A DNA stretch of 64,000 nt from contig OY288160.1 in NCBI GenBank assembly GCA_958439195.1, forward strand, positions 308,501-372,500. Reading direction: 5' to 3'. Under the pieces are notes generated by a model that had not been told where the DNA came from, made no database searches, and saw only the letters and a list, made by a program, of their open reading frames with translations. Shown in pieces: positions 36,343-44,919 of this stretch. Origin of the DNA: an uncultured Paracoccaceae bacterium (GTDB taxonomy: Bacteria; Pseudomonadota; Alphaproteobacteria; Rhodobacterales; Rhodobacteraceae). The stretch's first letter is position 1, and the number at the start of each line of letters is the position of its first letter. Position numbers and translations under genes: made by a program.

Positions 36343-37265
36343 AAATCTATACCGAGGTCGCTCTTGCGGAATGGTGCCTCCCAATAGAAGCAGTGTTCTG
36401 GTTGGCCTTCGGGCGTCCTCCCGAAGCTTCCTATGAAACTTGGAAGAACTATTCTGGCGAATATGAGCAAATTGATATCCGGCTGCACCCTGAACACGTG
36501 GGCCGTGGCGGACCTGATGCAGTTGACTATCCTCGTCCAGAGGAAATCGAACTTCTTGGACTTACCGTTGACTCCTCTAGATATTATAACGGAATTTACG
36601 GAACCGAAGATCGGGAACAGATAGAAAAAATCATTCGTTCACTAGAAGAACGCGGCGAAGATGTGTCTGATTATCATCTGACCCGACGACAAGAAGCTTT
36701 AGATTGCGAGTATGCACAATCTCTCGTTTCAATTCTTCAACCATTGATTGATGAAGCTAAAGCAGAAATATTCCTGGCCACCTTTGCCGGGAAAATTCGC
36801 GGGATGGCCTTTTTCTGGAAGGATGAGGAATACCGCCAGCACGAACTGAGGGACGTCCCAAAAGAATCTTGGACGTTATTGAAGATGGAAACCTTCTACA
36901 CAGATGATGAGCCGTGGGATAGTCCAAAGAGTCTCTATTTGTCAGTTCCCGATTTGCTGAAGGAATTCCCAAGACCCAAAGGTATAATCCCCCATGATGG
37001 AGGAGATCCGCGTTTTGCGTCAATGATACTGGCAGATGGCGAAAATCATGTTGCACCAAGTGGAAGAATGCCCAGAGGGAGACCACCAAAGGGAGGTGAT
37101 TTGCTACGAATGGCAGCACTCATTGAGGCCAGGCGACGTAAAAAATCTGCCAACTGGCCCATAAAGACGACCGCACAAGAGGCCGAAATAATGCAATATT
37201 GTCAGGAGGTTGGCGTTCCGATATCGCGAAGCACTGCGCAAAGGTGGCTTAAAGAACTGCCCTAA
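36339..37265 (+). CDS. Hypothetical protein with a C-terminal helix-turn-helix-like end
   Basis: A 308-residue protein I do not recognise. The first 200 residues are acidic and alpha/beta-like, with early WLAFGRPPEASYETW and DYHLTRRQEALDCEYAQ segments. A basic linker (GRMPRGRPPKGGDLL, EARRRKKSANWP) leads to a C-terminal segment ending SRSTAQRWLKELP, which reads like a short recognition helix. The TTG at 36339 overlaps the integrase stop and is preceded by GGGG; other starts are possible. Base composition is lower in G/C than the integrase. A regulator or an element-borne accessory factor is possible. Confidence 0.65.
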   Translation: MKIYTEVALAEWCLPIEAVFWLAFGRPPEASYETWKNYSGEYEQIDIRLHPEHVGRGGPDAVDYPRPEEIELLGLTVDSSRYYNGIYGTEDREQIEKIIRSLEERGEDVSDYHLTRRQEALDCEYAQSLVSILQPLIDEAKAEIFLATFAGKIRGMAFFWKDEEYRQHELRDVPKESWTLLKMETFYTDDEPWDSPKSLYLSVPDLLKEFPRPKGIIPHDGGDPRFASMILADGENHVAPSGRMPRGRPPKGGDLLRMAALIEARRRKKSANWPIKTTAQEAEIMQYCQEVGVPISRSTAQRWLKELP

Positions 37266-37391
37266 ATTGTTCACCCTTTCGGTCCTTTAACGGGCACGAT
37301 AGACGCTATTTTGGGCGTTTAAATTCTTTTGCGTTCTGCTGTTAGAGACCATCCTTCCGCCATGTCCCAACCGATCCCGAAAGGATACGAC

Positions 37392-37595
37392 ATGGCCGAA
37401 ACGATGCACAGGCTGGCTGCTGAAAAACACCTTCGCCGCCTTGCTGTCCAAAATATCACCGGGCTATCCCGCTCCACGATTTACGACCTCATGGCGAAAG
37501 GCCAATTCCCCCGCCCGGTGCGCCTGACTGCCAAGGCTGTTGCTTGGCCAGAGAGCGCCATTGCCCATTGGCTCGCCCAGCGCGATCCCGCCTAA
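37392..37595 (+). CDS. AlpA-family DNA-binding regulator
   Basis: A 67-residue winged-helix protein. AVQNITGLSRSTIYDLMAKG then FPRPVRLTAKAVAWPESAI is the AlpA/MerR-like pattern used by P4-type islands to switch on excision and integrase genes. AAAGGA lies about 8 bp before the chosen ATG; two earlier in-frame starts (37329, 37362) are less well placed. A hairpin follows it. Likely an excisionase or transcription factor of the element. Confidence 0.85.
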   Translation: MAETMHRLAAEKHLRRLAVQNITGLSRSTIYDLMAKGQFPRPVRLTAKAVAWPESAIAHWLAQRDPA

Positions 37596-37601
37596 AGAAA
37601 A

Positions 37602-37623
37602 CCCCCGCCACTTTGGACGGGGG
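37602..37623 (+). terminator. Hairpin after the AlpA-type gene
   Basis: CCCCCG pairs with CGGGGG, extended inward by CC/GG with one bulged base. It lies 6 bp after the stop of the AlpA-type gene. No strong U tract; it may separate the regulator from the replication genes. Confidence 0.4.
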
Positions 37624-37692
37624 CTAGGCGCATCTTTGAACACCGCCACCTTAGCCGATCCCGTCCTTTGGTTCAATTCAAAGGAATGTCAC

Positions 37693-37983
37693 ATGCTTAG
37701 AGAAGATCGTTTCTATTCCAATCCCAGCCAGCGGTTTTGGGTTTGCCAATCGCTTCTGGCAGGCCGCACCCTGACCACCAAGACGGAAATCCGCGAAGTT
37801 AACGGCTGGCGCTTGGCCGCTATCATTCATGCCTTGATACATGAATTTGGGTGGCCCATCCGTTCCGAATATCGGGGCAAGGACAATATCAAGCATTACT
37901 GGCTTACCCCCGGCACCGACCGCACCCGCCTGAAATTCCCCCGATCTGCTAAGGCACTGGCGCAAGAGGGGGATGCAGCATGA
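37693..37983 (+). CDS. Small winged-helix-like protein
   Basis: A 96-residue protein. The segment LLAGRTLTTKTEIREVNGWRLAAIIHALIHEFGWPI resembles a winged helix, with a following strand pair containing IKHYWLTPG. Such small proteins are common before the primase in alphaproteobacterial islands. AAAGGA precedes the ATG. It overlaps the next reading frame by 4 bp (ATGA). Confidence 0.7.
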   Translation: MLREDRFYSNPSQRFWVCQSLLAGRTLTTKTEIREVNGWRLAAIIHALIHEFGWPIRSEYRGKDNIKHYWLTPGTDRTRLKFPRSAKALAQEGDAA

Positions 37984-38087
37984 GGGCAATTCAGATTGCG
38001 CGCTTGCGGCTTGCCTTCGGGCTTACCTTTGCACAAGCCAGCCTTGTGGCCGCTCTGGTCTATGGCGAGGGGGTGCAGCATGATTGA
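37980..38087 (+). CDS. 35-residue peptide overlapping both neighbours
   Basis: ATG at 37980 overlaps the stop of the winged-helix gene (ATGA), and its own stop overlaps the primase start by 8 bp. The product, beginning MRAIQIARLRLAFGLTFAQ, is amphipathic with a DNA-binding-like helix pair. The position suggests translational coupling through all three genes. Evidence is the overlap pattern and a sensible product; it may only be a coupling leader. Confidence 0.5.
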   Translation: MRAIQIARLRLAFGLTFAQASLVAALVYGEGVQHD

Positions 38088-38958
38088 TGCGCAAACCATC
38101 GCACGTGGCTTGGGTGGCGTCTGGCGGGGCAATAGGGGCAATGCGCCTTGCCCCGTCTGCCAGCCGGAACGGCGGCAAGGGCAAGATGCCCTGTCATTGC
38201 GTGATGACGGCGGGCAGCTCTTGGCCTTCTGCCACAAGCGCGGGTGCAGTTTTGCGGAAATCGCGCAGGCGCTAGACCTGCCCCCGGATGCCTTCCGCCC
38301 TGATGCAGAGGCGGCGCGGGCGGCTGACATGCAGCGGGCCAAGGATGAGGCCCAGCGCGAAGGGCGGGCCAAGGCCCTTTGGGGTGATGTGGAAACACTG
38401 CCCATTATCGGCACCCTTGCGGAAACCTACCTGCGCAAGCGCGGAATTACTTGCCCCCTGCCAGATACCCTGCGGTTTCAGGCAACGGGCTGGCATCCTT
38501 CGGGCCATCGCTTTCCCATGATGCTGGCGCGGATCGACGGCGGCGCACGGTTTTCGGTGCATCGAACCTACCTGTCACCAGATGGCGGGAAAGCCTCTAT
38601 TGACCCGAATAAGGCGATGCTGGGCGCTTGCGCTGGCGGGGCTGTGCACGTCGCACAGGGCGATGGGCCGCTAGTGGTGGCGGAGGGCATTGAAACCGCC
38701 CTTAGCCTTGCCTCTGGCCTTCTGGCCAAGCCTGCGACCATCTGGGCGGCGCTATCCACCTCTGGCATGCGGGGGCTGGTTCTGCCCCCTCTGCCGGGGC
38801 GGCTGACCATCGCGGCTGATGGCGATCAACCGGGCCGTGAGGCTGCGAATGTGCTGGCGTCACGGGCCGATGCCTTGGGGTGGCGTGTAAGCCTCTTGCC
38901 TGCCCCTGATGGCCGGGATTGGAATGACGTGCTGGCCCTGAAAGGCGGTGCGGCATGA
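38080..38958 (+). CDS. Toprim-domain DNA primase-like protein
   Basis: A 292-residue protein. An N-terminal zinc ribbon (CPVC, then CHKRGC) is followed by a linker and a Toprim domain with VVAEGIETALSLASG (catalytic Glu) and IAADGDQPG (DxD-like motif). This is the mobile-element primase type that starts replication of the element DNA. The start ATG overlaps the small peptide gene; the stop overlaps the DUF3987 gene by 4 bp. Together they form the replication part of the element. Confidence 0.85.
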   Translation: MIDAQTIARGLGGVWRGNRGNAPCPVCQPERRQGQDALSLRDDGGQLLAFCHKRGCSFAEIAQALDLPPDAFRPDAEAARAADMQRAKDEAQREGRAKALWGDVETLPIIGTLAETYLRKRGITCPLPDTLRFQATGWHPSGHRFPMMLARIDGGARFSVHRTYLSPDGGKASIDPNKAMLGACAGGAVHVAQGDGPLVVAEGIETALSLASGLLAKPATIWAALSTSGMRGLVLPPLPGRLTIAADGDQPGREAANVLASRADALGWRVSLLPAPDGRDWNDVLALKGGAA

Positions 38959-40481
38959 CTATCCACAATGCAGGATACGATTACCGGGGCGAAGGGCCGC
39001 AACCGCTCTTGCGCCCCATCCTTCCCGGCGCTGCATACCCTAAGATTGCCCTAGGGCCGTTGCGTGAGGCTGTTGAGGCTGTGCAGGGTATGACCCTGGC
39101 CCCCTTGGCCGTTCCCGCGCAATCAGCACTGGCTGTGGCATCGCTTGCGGTGCAGGGGTTTGCCAATGCTGAAACACTGAGCGGGGGCTTTGCGCCCCCC
39201 TCACTCTATGCTCTGACAATCGCGCGATCTGGCGAAAGGAAATCATCCTGCGATGCCCCGCTCATGGCCGCATTGCGGGAATATGAACGTGAACAAGCCA
39301 AATCCCAGCGCGATGCCCTGACACAATGGCGCAACGCCCAAGCCCTTTGGAAGTGTGAGCGCGACCGCATCTTGGCCGAGGTAAAGGCGGGTAAAAGTGA
39401 GAAGCGGGTGGCGGCGCAAGCAGACCTAGACCGACTAGGGTCCGAACCTTTGGCCCCGCCTTCGGCTGATCGAACAGTTACAGAACCGACCTTTGAAGGG
39501 CTGACAAAGCTATTCGCGGAAGGGCAACCGTCGCTGGGCATCTTTGCGGATGAAGGAGGGCAATTCATCGGTGGCCACGCGATGAACAGTGACAACCGCC
39601 TAAAGACGCTGACCGCTCTAAACGATCTGTGGCAGGGCAATCCGATCAGGCGCACCCGCGCTGGTGACGGGGCTTATACGTTGTTTGGGCGGCGGCTGGC
39701 AGTGCACCTGATGATACAGCCAGAGGTGGCCCTTGGCCTTCTGGCAGACACCACGGCGGGCGGCACAGGCTTCCTGCCACGCTTCCTGATAACCGAACCC
39801 CCTAGCACCATCGGCACCCGCCTTTCATCGCTTACACGGCGCGATGATGCCGCGCTGGGCCGTTTCAGTGACCGCTTGCGCGCCATCCTTGAAACCCCCA
39901 TGCCGATGGACCCTGAAACCCGCGAACTGCACCCGCGCAACCTTCCCCTGTCAAATGGTGCGCGCGCCTTGCTACTGGCCTTTTCAGATACGATTGAACG
40001 GGAACAGGGACCGGGCGGAAGCCTTGCCCATGTCACTGGATACGCTTCCAAGGCAGCGGAACAGGCGGTGCGCATTGCGGCTGTGCTGACCCTATGGGCC
40101 GATCTGATGGCCCCGGCGATCACCGCGCAGGGCATGGCATCCGGAATCGAATTGGCGCAATTCTATCTGGGCGAGGCGGTGCGTCTTTCGGATGCCGCGC
40201 TGATATCGGCGGAAACTTCGCAGGCCGAGGCGTTGCGCCTTTGGCTTTTGGATCGATGGCCGGAACAGGCGCGGCGCATAGACCGCGATCCCGCCACCAT
40301 CACCCCCAAGGATGCGATGCAATACGGGCCGAACGCTTTGCGCGAGGCAAAGGTGGCGCGCAAACTGATGGGAGCCTTGGCCGATAGTGGGTGGCTGGTC
40401 GCGTTGCCTGAGGGTGCGCTTGTCGGTGGGATGGCGCGCAAGCTGGCCTATCAGATCGTGAGGCCCCGCGATGTGGTTTGA
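38955..40481 (+). CDS. DUF3987-family protein (mobile-element replication partner)
   Basis: A 508-residue protein with the family's layout. An N-terminal alpha/beta half contains ALTIARSGERKSSCDAPLM, a nucleotide-binding-like turn, and FADEGGQFIGGHAMN, which resembles a Walker B region. The C-terminal half is helical. DUF3987 proteins are regularly coupled to Toprim primases in islands and are thought to act as helicase-like partners; the activity is unproven to me. It overlaps the primase gene by 4 bp and the next gene by 11 bp. Confidence 0.82.
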   Translation: MTIHNAGYDYRGEGPQPLLRPILPGAAYPKIALGPLREAVEAVQGMTLAPLAVPAQSALAVASLAVQGFANAETLSGGFAPPSLYALTIARSGERKSSCDAPLMAALREYEREQAKSQRDALTQWRNAQALWKCERDRILAEVKAGKSEKRVAAQADLDRLGSEPLAPPSADRTVTEPTFEGLTKLFAEGQPSLGIFADEGGQFIGGHAMNSDNRLKTLTALNDLWQGNPIRRTRAGDGAYTLFGRRLAVHLMIQPEVALGLLADTTAGGTGFLPRFLITEPPSTIGTRLSSLTRRDDAALGRFSDRLRAILETPMPMDPETRELHPRNLPLSNGARALLLAFSDTIEREQGPGGSLAHVTGYASKAAEQAVRIAAVLTLWADLMAPAITAQGMASGIELAQFYLGEAVRLSDAALISAETSQAEALRLWLLDRWPEQARRIDRDPATITPKDAMQYGPNALREAKVARKLMGALADSGWLVALPEGALVGGMARKLAYQIVRPRDVV

Positions 40482-40770
40482 CGTATCGGCGGCGCTGCAC
40501 AGCGTGACGGCGGGCGAGGCGAACCTTGCCCCCGTTACGTCACCCCCTGCCAAAGTAGCGGAAGTAGCGAAAGTAGCGGCACCCTCTGCCCTGAACTTGG
40601 ATGCCGAGGCCGCAATCCTTAAGGCCATCGGCGCTGGGCGGCATCGCCCCGGCGCAATCGCTTCTGCCACGGGCCTTGGGGTAACGCGCGCCTATCAGCT
40701 TCTGGACAGAATGCAGGCGGCGGGGCGCATCCATGTTGCGGCTGACGGCCACATATCGGCGGACCAGTAA
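40471..40770 (+). CDS. Small winged-helix-like protein with repeat-encoded linker
   Basis: A 99-residue protein. The C-terminal 60 residues (AAILKAIGAGRHRPGAIASATGLGVTRAYQLLDRM broken by turns) resemble a winged helix. The N-terminal linker contains KVAEVAKVAA, encoded by three 9-bp GTAGCG-containing units that are the inverse of those in the integrase. The start overlaps the previous gene by 11 bp. Confidence 0.65.
   Translation: MWFDVSAALHSVTAGEANLAPVTSPPAKVAEVAKVAAPSALNLDAEAAILKAIGAGRHRPGAIASATGLGVTRAYQLLDRMQAAGRIHVAADGHISADQ
40552..40578 (+). repeat. Three 9-bp units (A/G)AAGTAGCG, inverted copy of the integrase repeat
   Basis: AAAGTAGCG, GAAGTAGCG, AAAGTAGCG. The reverse complement is the same kind of unit as at 35896-35922, 4.6 kb away, so the element carries an imperfect 27-bp inverted repeat. 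Confidence 0.8.
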
Positions 40771-40838
40771 ATGATTACTGGCACGAAATCTCAGGCACTT
40801 GACCCGGCTTTGGCCCCCAAAAAATCGAAAGGAAAACC

Positions 40839-41102
40839 ATGTCCGAACCCGATCCCCACGGCATCGAACCTGCGGAGAACTGGCCGCGCGGCGTGCTGGT
40901 CTATCATTTCAGATGCGGTAACAAGCGGCACCGCAACGCGCGCGCCAAGCGCATTCTGGCCAATGCCAGATGGGGCGAGTGGTCTTGCCGGGAATGCGGT
41001 GAGCCTGTGCCGTTCACCCGTCGCGCCGATGCAATCTATTGCCGCGAACGATGCCGAAAGGCTGCTGCGCGGAGGCGACGTCTTCTCCCAATGAAGGGGT
41101 AA
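40839..41102 (+). CDS. Small zinc-finger-type protein
   Basis: An 87-residue basic protein. WSCRECGEPVPF and, after 11 residues, IYCRERCRKAAARRRR give a CxxC...CxxxC pattern that could bind zinc, with a basic end suited to nucleic acid. GAAAGGAAAACC precedes the ATG. Function unknown. It closes the replication block of the element. Confidence 0.7.
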   Translation: MSEPDPHGIEPAENWPRGVLVYHFRCGNKRHRNARAKRILANARWGEWSCRECGEPVPFTRRADAIYCRERCRKAAARRRRLLPMKG

Positions 41103-41283
41103 CCTTTTTGACCAAATGGGTGCCGCGAGGCTGCGAGCATCCGGTCCGATGAGCGACGGCTCTTGCTATACATCACCCAATCAGTGAGGTTCGTCTTTGC
41201 TGACATGGATGCTGGTATGTGGGCTCTGCAGGAAGGGCTTGCGCAAACCACGCCCAAGCGGAAATGAAACTCTGAGGCATTAC

Positions 41284-42225
41284 ATGGTTGATCGCCCGCA
41301 TCCTCTCGTTACCTTCGCGCTCTTTGCCTACAATCAGGAGAAATACATCCGAGAAGCCGTAGAAGGTGCCTTTGCCCAAACCTATGAACCTCTTGAAATT
41401 GTGCTCTCGGATGACCATTCGTCAGATCGAACCTTCGCGATCATGCAGGAAATGGCGCTAGCTTATACCGGTCCGCATCACATAAGGGTCCGGCAAAGTC
41501 AGGAGAATCGGGGACTTCTGCGTCATATCAACGAAGCATCCCAAGATTTTAACGGAGCGATCACTGTGGTTGCGGCTGGAGATGATGTGTCTTCCCCCAA
41601 AAGAGTAGAGACAATAGCCGCTGTCTTTGATGCTGACCCACGGACTGCGGCAGTGTACTCAGAAGTAATAGATACAGTGAAATCAAATAAAGAAGATGGA
41701 GGTCACTTTGAAGTCTCTCAAATATCTCGAACTGAAATCTTTTTCAACGTGGGGGGAGTCGGAACTGGCGCTACATATGCATATGCAACCCCCATCTTCA
41801 AGTGGCCCACGCTACTACCTCCTAACCTCGTGAGTGAGGATAAACTACTACCCGCTCGGGCGTGCTTGGCTGGCAAGGTTAAGTTTATTCCGAAAAGCTT
41901 AGTCTACTATCGTGTGCTTGACACTGGTTTGCATCAGCAACTTAAGAAGAGTGGGAAATTAGCTCGGCAGAATGGGCCACATATTGCGGAACTGGAGAAG
42001 CTGCTTCGCGAAGCACAATCAGCGGGATTAATCGGTTTTCCGTCTTTGTTGACCCTCACTTTAATTATGAAGCTTCGCGTTCTTCTGCACAAGCTGGAAA
42101 GAAACCGAACTGTAGTGATTGGTGTGGTGTTCAGAGTTTGCGGCAGATCAATAACAAATACTGTTGAGAGAATGGTAAGGACCGCGAGACGGACAGAGCC
42201 CATCAAACACGAGTTCAGTGACTAA
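41284..42225 (+). CDS. Family-2 glycosyltransferase
   Basis: A 313-residue GT-A-fold transferase. VTFALFAYNQEKYIREAV begins the nucleotide-binding half. LEIVLSDDHSSDRTFAI is the sugar-nucleotide motif, and VVAAGDDVSSPKR is the metal-binding DxD-type segment (here GDD). Such enzymes add a sugar to a lipid or polysaccharide at the inner membrane. The ATG at 41284 is preceded by GAGG. Its sequence is visibly richer in A and T than the flanking core genes. It is cargo of the element and is followed closely by a second glycosyltransferase. Confidence 0.85.
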   Translation: MVDRPHPLVTFALFAYNQEKYIREAVEGAFAQTYEPLEIVLSDDHSSDRTFAIMQEMALAYTGPHHIRVRQSQENRGLLRHINEASQDFNGAITVVAAGDDVSSPKRVETIAAVFDADPRTAAVYSEVIDTVKSNKEDGGHFEVSQISRTEIFFNVGGVGTGATYAYATPIFKWPTLLPPNLVSEDKLLPARACLAGKVKFIPKSLVYYRVLDTGLHQQLKKSGKLARQNGPHIAELEKLLREAQSAGLIGFPSLLTLTLIMKLRVLLHKLERNRTVVIGVVFRVCGRSITNTVERMVRTARRTEPIKHEFSD

Positions 42226-42271
42226 ATCTTCACTGCACTTGACTAGTTTTTTCAAAAAAGGTCTATCGCAA

Positions 42272-43339
42272 ATGCCAGAAATATCCGTGGTAATCGGAGC
42301 AAAGAACGCTGAGTTGACAGTGAAGGACTGTATCGAAAGCGTTCTCGCTTCCACTCATTCTGATTTCGAAGTGATTGTCGTAGATGATGGTTCGACAGAC
42401 GGAACAAACGAAATCATTTCGCGCTTTTCAGAAAAGGATGGCAGGGTCCGCGTGTTTCGTCACCCTGTAACACGTGGCTTGGCCTCCGCACTTAATCTCG
42501 GGATCGCGCAAAGTGATAGCAAGTACGTTGCCCGCATTGATGCTGACGACTTGGTATTTCCTGAGCGCCTTTCGTCCCAAGCCAAATTCCTTGATCGGCA
42601 AAGCAGTTTTGCGATTTTAGGGTCGGGGCGCTTGAAAATGAACTTTGATGGCAAACCGAAAGGATATGTTAGCCCAAACTGCCCAACCTCTGTCATCCCT
42701 TGGCAGATCAATTGGGGCGTACCGTTCACCCATCCATCAGTAATGATGCGGCGTACCATTTTTTCCTCCGAGGGGTTGCGCTACAATGAAGATCTTCAGG
42801 TTGCGCAAGACTATGAGCTTTGGACCAAAATCTTAAAAAATGCCCGAGGAGCCAACGATTACCGTCCGCACATTTGGTTTCGGGTTCACCCTGGCCAGGC
42901 CACTTCAGCGCGCAAAGAGCTTGTGGAGGTCACATCTCTAAAGGTCTGCGCCCAGCAGTTGGCAGACGCTCTGAACTATTCTCCGGATGCATCAATAGTT
43001 GCCCTGCAAGCTAAGGTTTTTGGAGCGGAAGATTATTCTTTAGAACCTCACAAAACCCGAGAGGCCGTTGAATTCCGTCAGGAGGTATGCCGCCAATTCA
43101 TACTTCGAGGTGGCGAGAATATCGGTTCAATGAAAGCTGGCTTTGGCCTTGATTTACTGCGTTTGATGCGATTTGCGAGTTTTCGGAGACAGACGTCTTG
43201 GCTAATTTCTGACAGGTTCCGTCGAGATTGCCTAATGCAGGGTATGCCGCTTGCTGCATGGGAATACGGAATGCGGCGATACTGGCGTGGTCGCAGTAAA
43301 GGCCAATCTCCATCGCTGGCGGGCGAAGCAGATAAGTAG
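42272..43339 (+). CDS. Family-2 glycosyltransferase
   Basis: A 355-residue GT-A transferase. SVVIGAKNAELTVKDCIESV leads to FEVIVVDDGSTDGT, then IDADDLVFPER provides the DxDD metal motif, and the late EDLQVAQDYELWTKI carries the usual catalytic ED region. The chosen ATG has AAAAAAGG about 9 bp upstream; a GTG at 42218 that overlaps the first transferase is an alternative. A/T-richer than the core genome. Probably modifies the surface polysaccharide, which for an integrated element could mean altered phage receptors. Confidence 0.87.
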   Translation: MPEISVVIGAKNAELTVKDCIESVLASTHSDFEVIVVDDGSTDGTNEIISRFSEKDGRVRVFRHPVTRGLASALNLGIAQSDSKYVARIDADDLVFPERLSSQAKFLDRQSSFAILGSGRLKMNFDGKPKGYVSPNCPTSVIPWQINWGVPFTHPSVMMRRTIFSSEGLRYNEDLQVAQDYELWTKILKNARGANDYRPHIWFRVHPGQATSARKELVEVTSLKVCAQQLADALNYSPDASIVALQAKVFGAEDYSLEPHKTREAVEFRQEVCRQFILRGGENIGSMKAGFGLDLLRLMRFASFRRQTSWLISDRFRRDCLMQGMPLAAWEYGMRRYWRGRSKGQSPSLAGEADK

Positions 43340-43423
43340 CTCGGTTGAGGTGGATTCGTCGGTCTTTTTCTGCAGGCGGTTAACGCTACGGAGGCGCTTT
43401 GCGCTGGATAGGTTGTGCGCGTG

Positions 43424-43933
43424 ATGACCGGGGCAGAACTCAAGGCACATCGAAAAGCGGCGAGCTTGACGCAACAGGGCCTTGCCAAGCTTGCAGGCAT
43501 TGGCCGCGATGCCGTTTCCTATTGGGAATGCAAAGCCTCAATTGACCTTCGCGGCTGGGCGGTGCGGCGGATGCTAACGGCTCTGGGTGTTGCACCCGAT
43601 GCGGGATTATTACACCAGAACGCGCGCGCGCGGGGGTGGGGTCTTAGTAGCTTTCGGGAAAAACTGGCCAAACTCGATGCCGATGTTGAGGGAAGACTGG
43701 CGCTTTGGCATGACCGCAAGCGCGCGCATGAAGCCAAAAGAAGGGTACCTTGCGGAGCGAAAACACGAAACGGAAGCCCATGCCGCAACAAAAGCGAAAG
43801 CGGAAAACGGCGTTGCAAGTTTCACGGCGGGATGAGCACAGGGCCTAAGACAGAGGAAGGACGCGCAAGGATAGCCGAGGCACAGCGGGCCAGGTGGGCA
43901 AAGCGATCCTGTTTCCGGCCTAGTGAGAATTGA
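43424..43933 (+). CDS. XRE-type helix-turn-helix protein with an HGG motif end
   Basis: A 169-residue protein. LKAHRKAASLTQQGLAKLAGIGRDAVSYWE is an XRE-type helix-turn-helix near the N-terminus. The C-terminal part has a CGAKTRNGSPC ... CKFHGGMSTGPKTEEGRARI pattern seen in many phage and island proteins. Start codon uncertain: GTG codons at 43415 and 43421 precede the ATG. Likely a regulator of the element. Confidence 0.7.
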   Translation: MTGAELKAHRKAASLTQQGLAKLAGIGRDAVSYWECKASIDLRGWAVRRMLTALGVAPDAGLLHQNARARGWGLSSFREKLAKLDADVEGRLALWHDRKRAHEAKRRVPCGAKTRNGSPCRNKSESGKRRCKFHGGMSTGPKTEEGRARIAEAQRARWAKRSCFRPSEN

Positions 43934-43998
43934 GGCCGAACCGTTGCCTTTAATCACCGCTTAACTGATGCTCGTTCCCGTATTGATTTGGAGGAGCA

Positions 43999-44430
43999 AT
44001 GAGACGCAACCTTACCTCACTGACGATTATGATGGCGTTTGCAGCGGGGCCGATTTCAGCCCAGACAATCATTGAATGCAGTGGTAGCGCAGGAAAGGCC
44101 TACTATTTCGATAACGATCCGCAGACCGACGAGCCAACCGGGTGGGTTGATGACGGCATAAGCGCTGGGTCTGTTGTTCTCGTTCGGAACGGTGAGGCGT
44201 TGGACATCATCATCCGAGATGCGTTCGGAACAATGTCTGCAAGTGCAGAGGGCGCAACCGTAGTCCTGTTGGAGTTTCGAGACCCTTTCATCGAAGTGCT
44301 AGTTAGCTACTCGCAAGGGGCGAAAGAACTATACACTTTCGACTTGCAAGCACGTCGTCTCATCTGGTCACAGCACAAATTCGGGGTGATGTTCGACAAA
44401 GCCCATACGTTTCTTGCTGACTGCTCATAG
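43999..44430 (+). CDS. Secreted hypothetical protein
   Basis: A 143-residue protein with a clear Sec signal peptide (PISA|QTI, cleavage after Ala21). Cys residues remain in the mature part at the beginning (IIECSG) and at the end (LADCS), which may pair. No family recognised. GGAGGAGCA precedes the ATG. It is the last gene of the element, beside attR, where cargo often sits. Confidence 0.7.
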   Translation: MRRNLTSLTIMMAFAAGPISAQTIIECSGSAGKAYYFDNDPQTDEPTGWVDDGISAGSVVLVRNGEALDIIIRDAFGTMSASAEGATVVLLEFRDPFIEVLVSYSQGAKELYTFDLQARRLIWSQHKFGVMFDKAHTFLADCS

Positions 44431-44488
44431 CATCAAACGCGAAAATGTGGCGTGTTTGTTCCGCAACTTTCCGCCCCCTACCAATGCC

Positions 44489-44514
44489 AAGTGGGGGACA
44501 GAGTGGGGGATGAG
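44489..44514 (+). repeat. Right end-proximal repeat, possible integrase arm site
   Basis: AAGTGGGGGACAGAGTGGGG followed by GATGAG is a close direct copy of the repeat before the integrase gene (35082-35106). It lies about 55 bp inside attR. Confidence 0.5.
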
Positions 44515-44567
44515 TTTGCCACTATCGGGAAATTATCCCGTATTATCAATTATTTGGGGTGATTAAG

Positions 44568-44657
<90 letters not shown>

Positions 44658-44919
44658 GCGCTTGGGGGTCGTCACAGAGCGGGTCAATATCTAGGTCGGG
44701 CTTGGGTTGCAAGGCTGATTCTGGGGCATTGGGCGGGAAAAATCCATGTTGTTGAACGTGCATGCTCGCGCAGTTGTGGGGAGGGATGGGTTGGCATTGC
44801 GGGCGACAGTGGCTAGCTGTTTTTCGTGAGACGCGGCTTTTGGTCCATGTGGCCAGGTCGGGTCAGGACCGGGATGGTGCGTTGGTTTGGATGTAGGCGG
44901 GTCAGGAGGATTGGCGATC

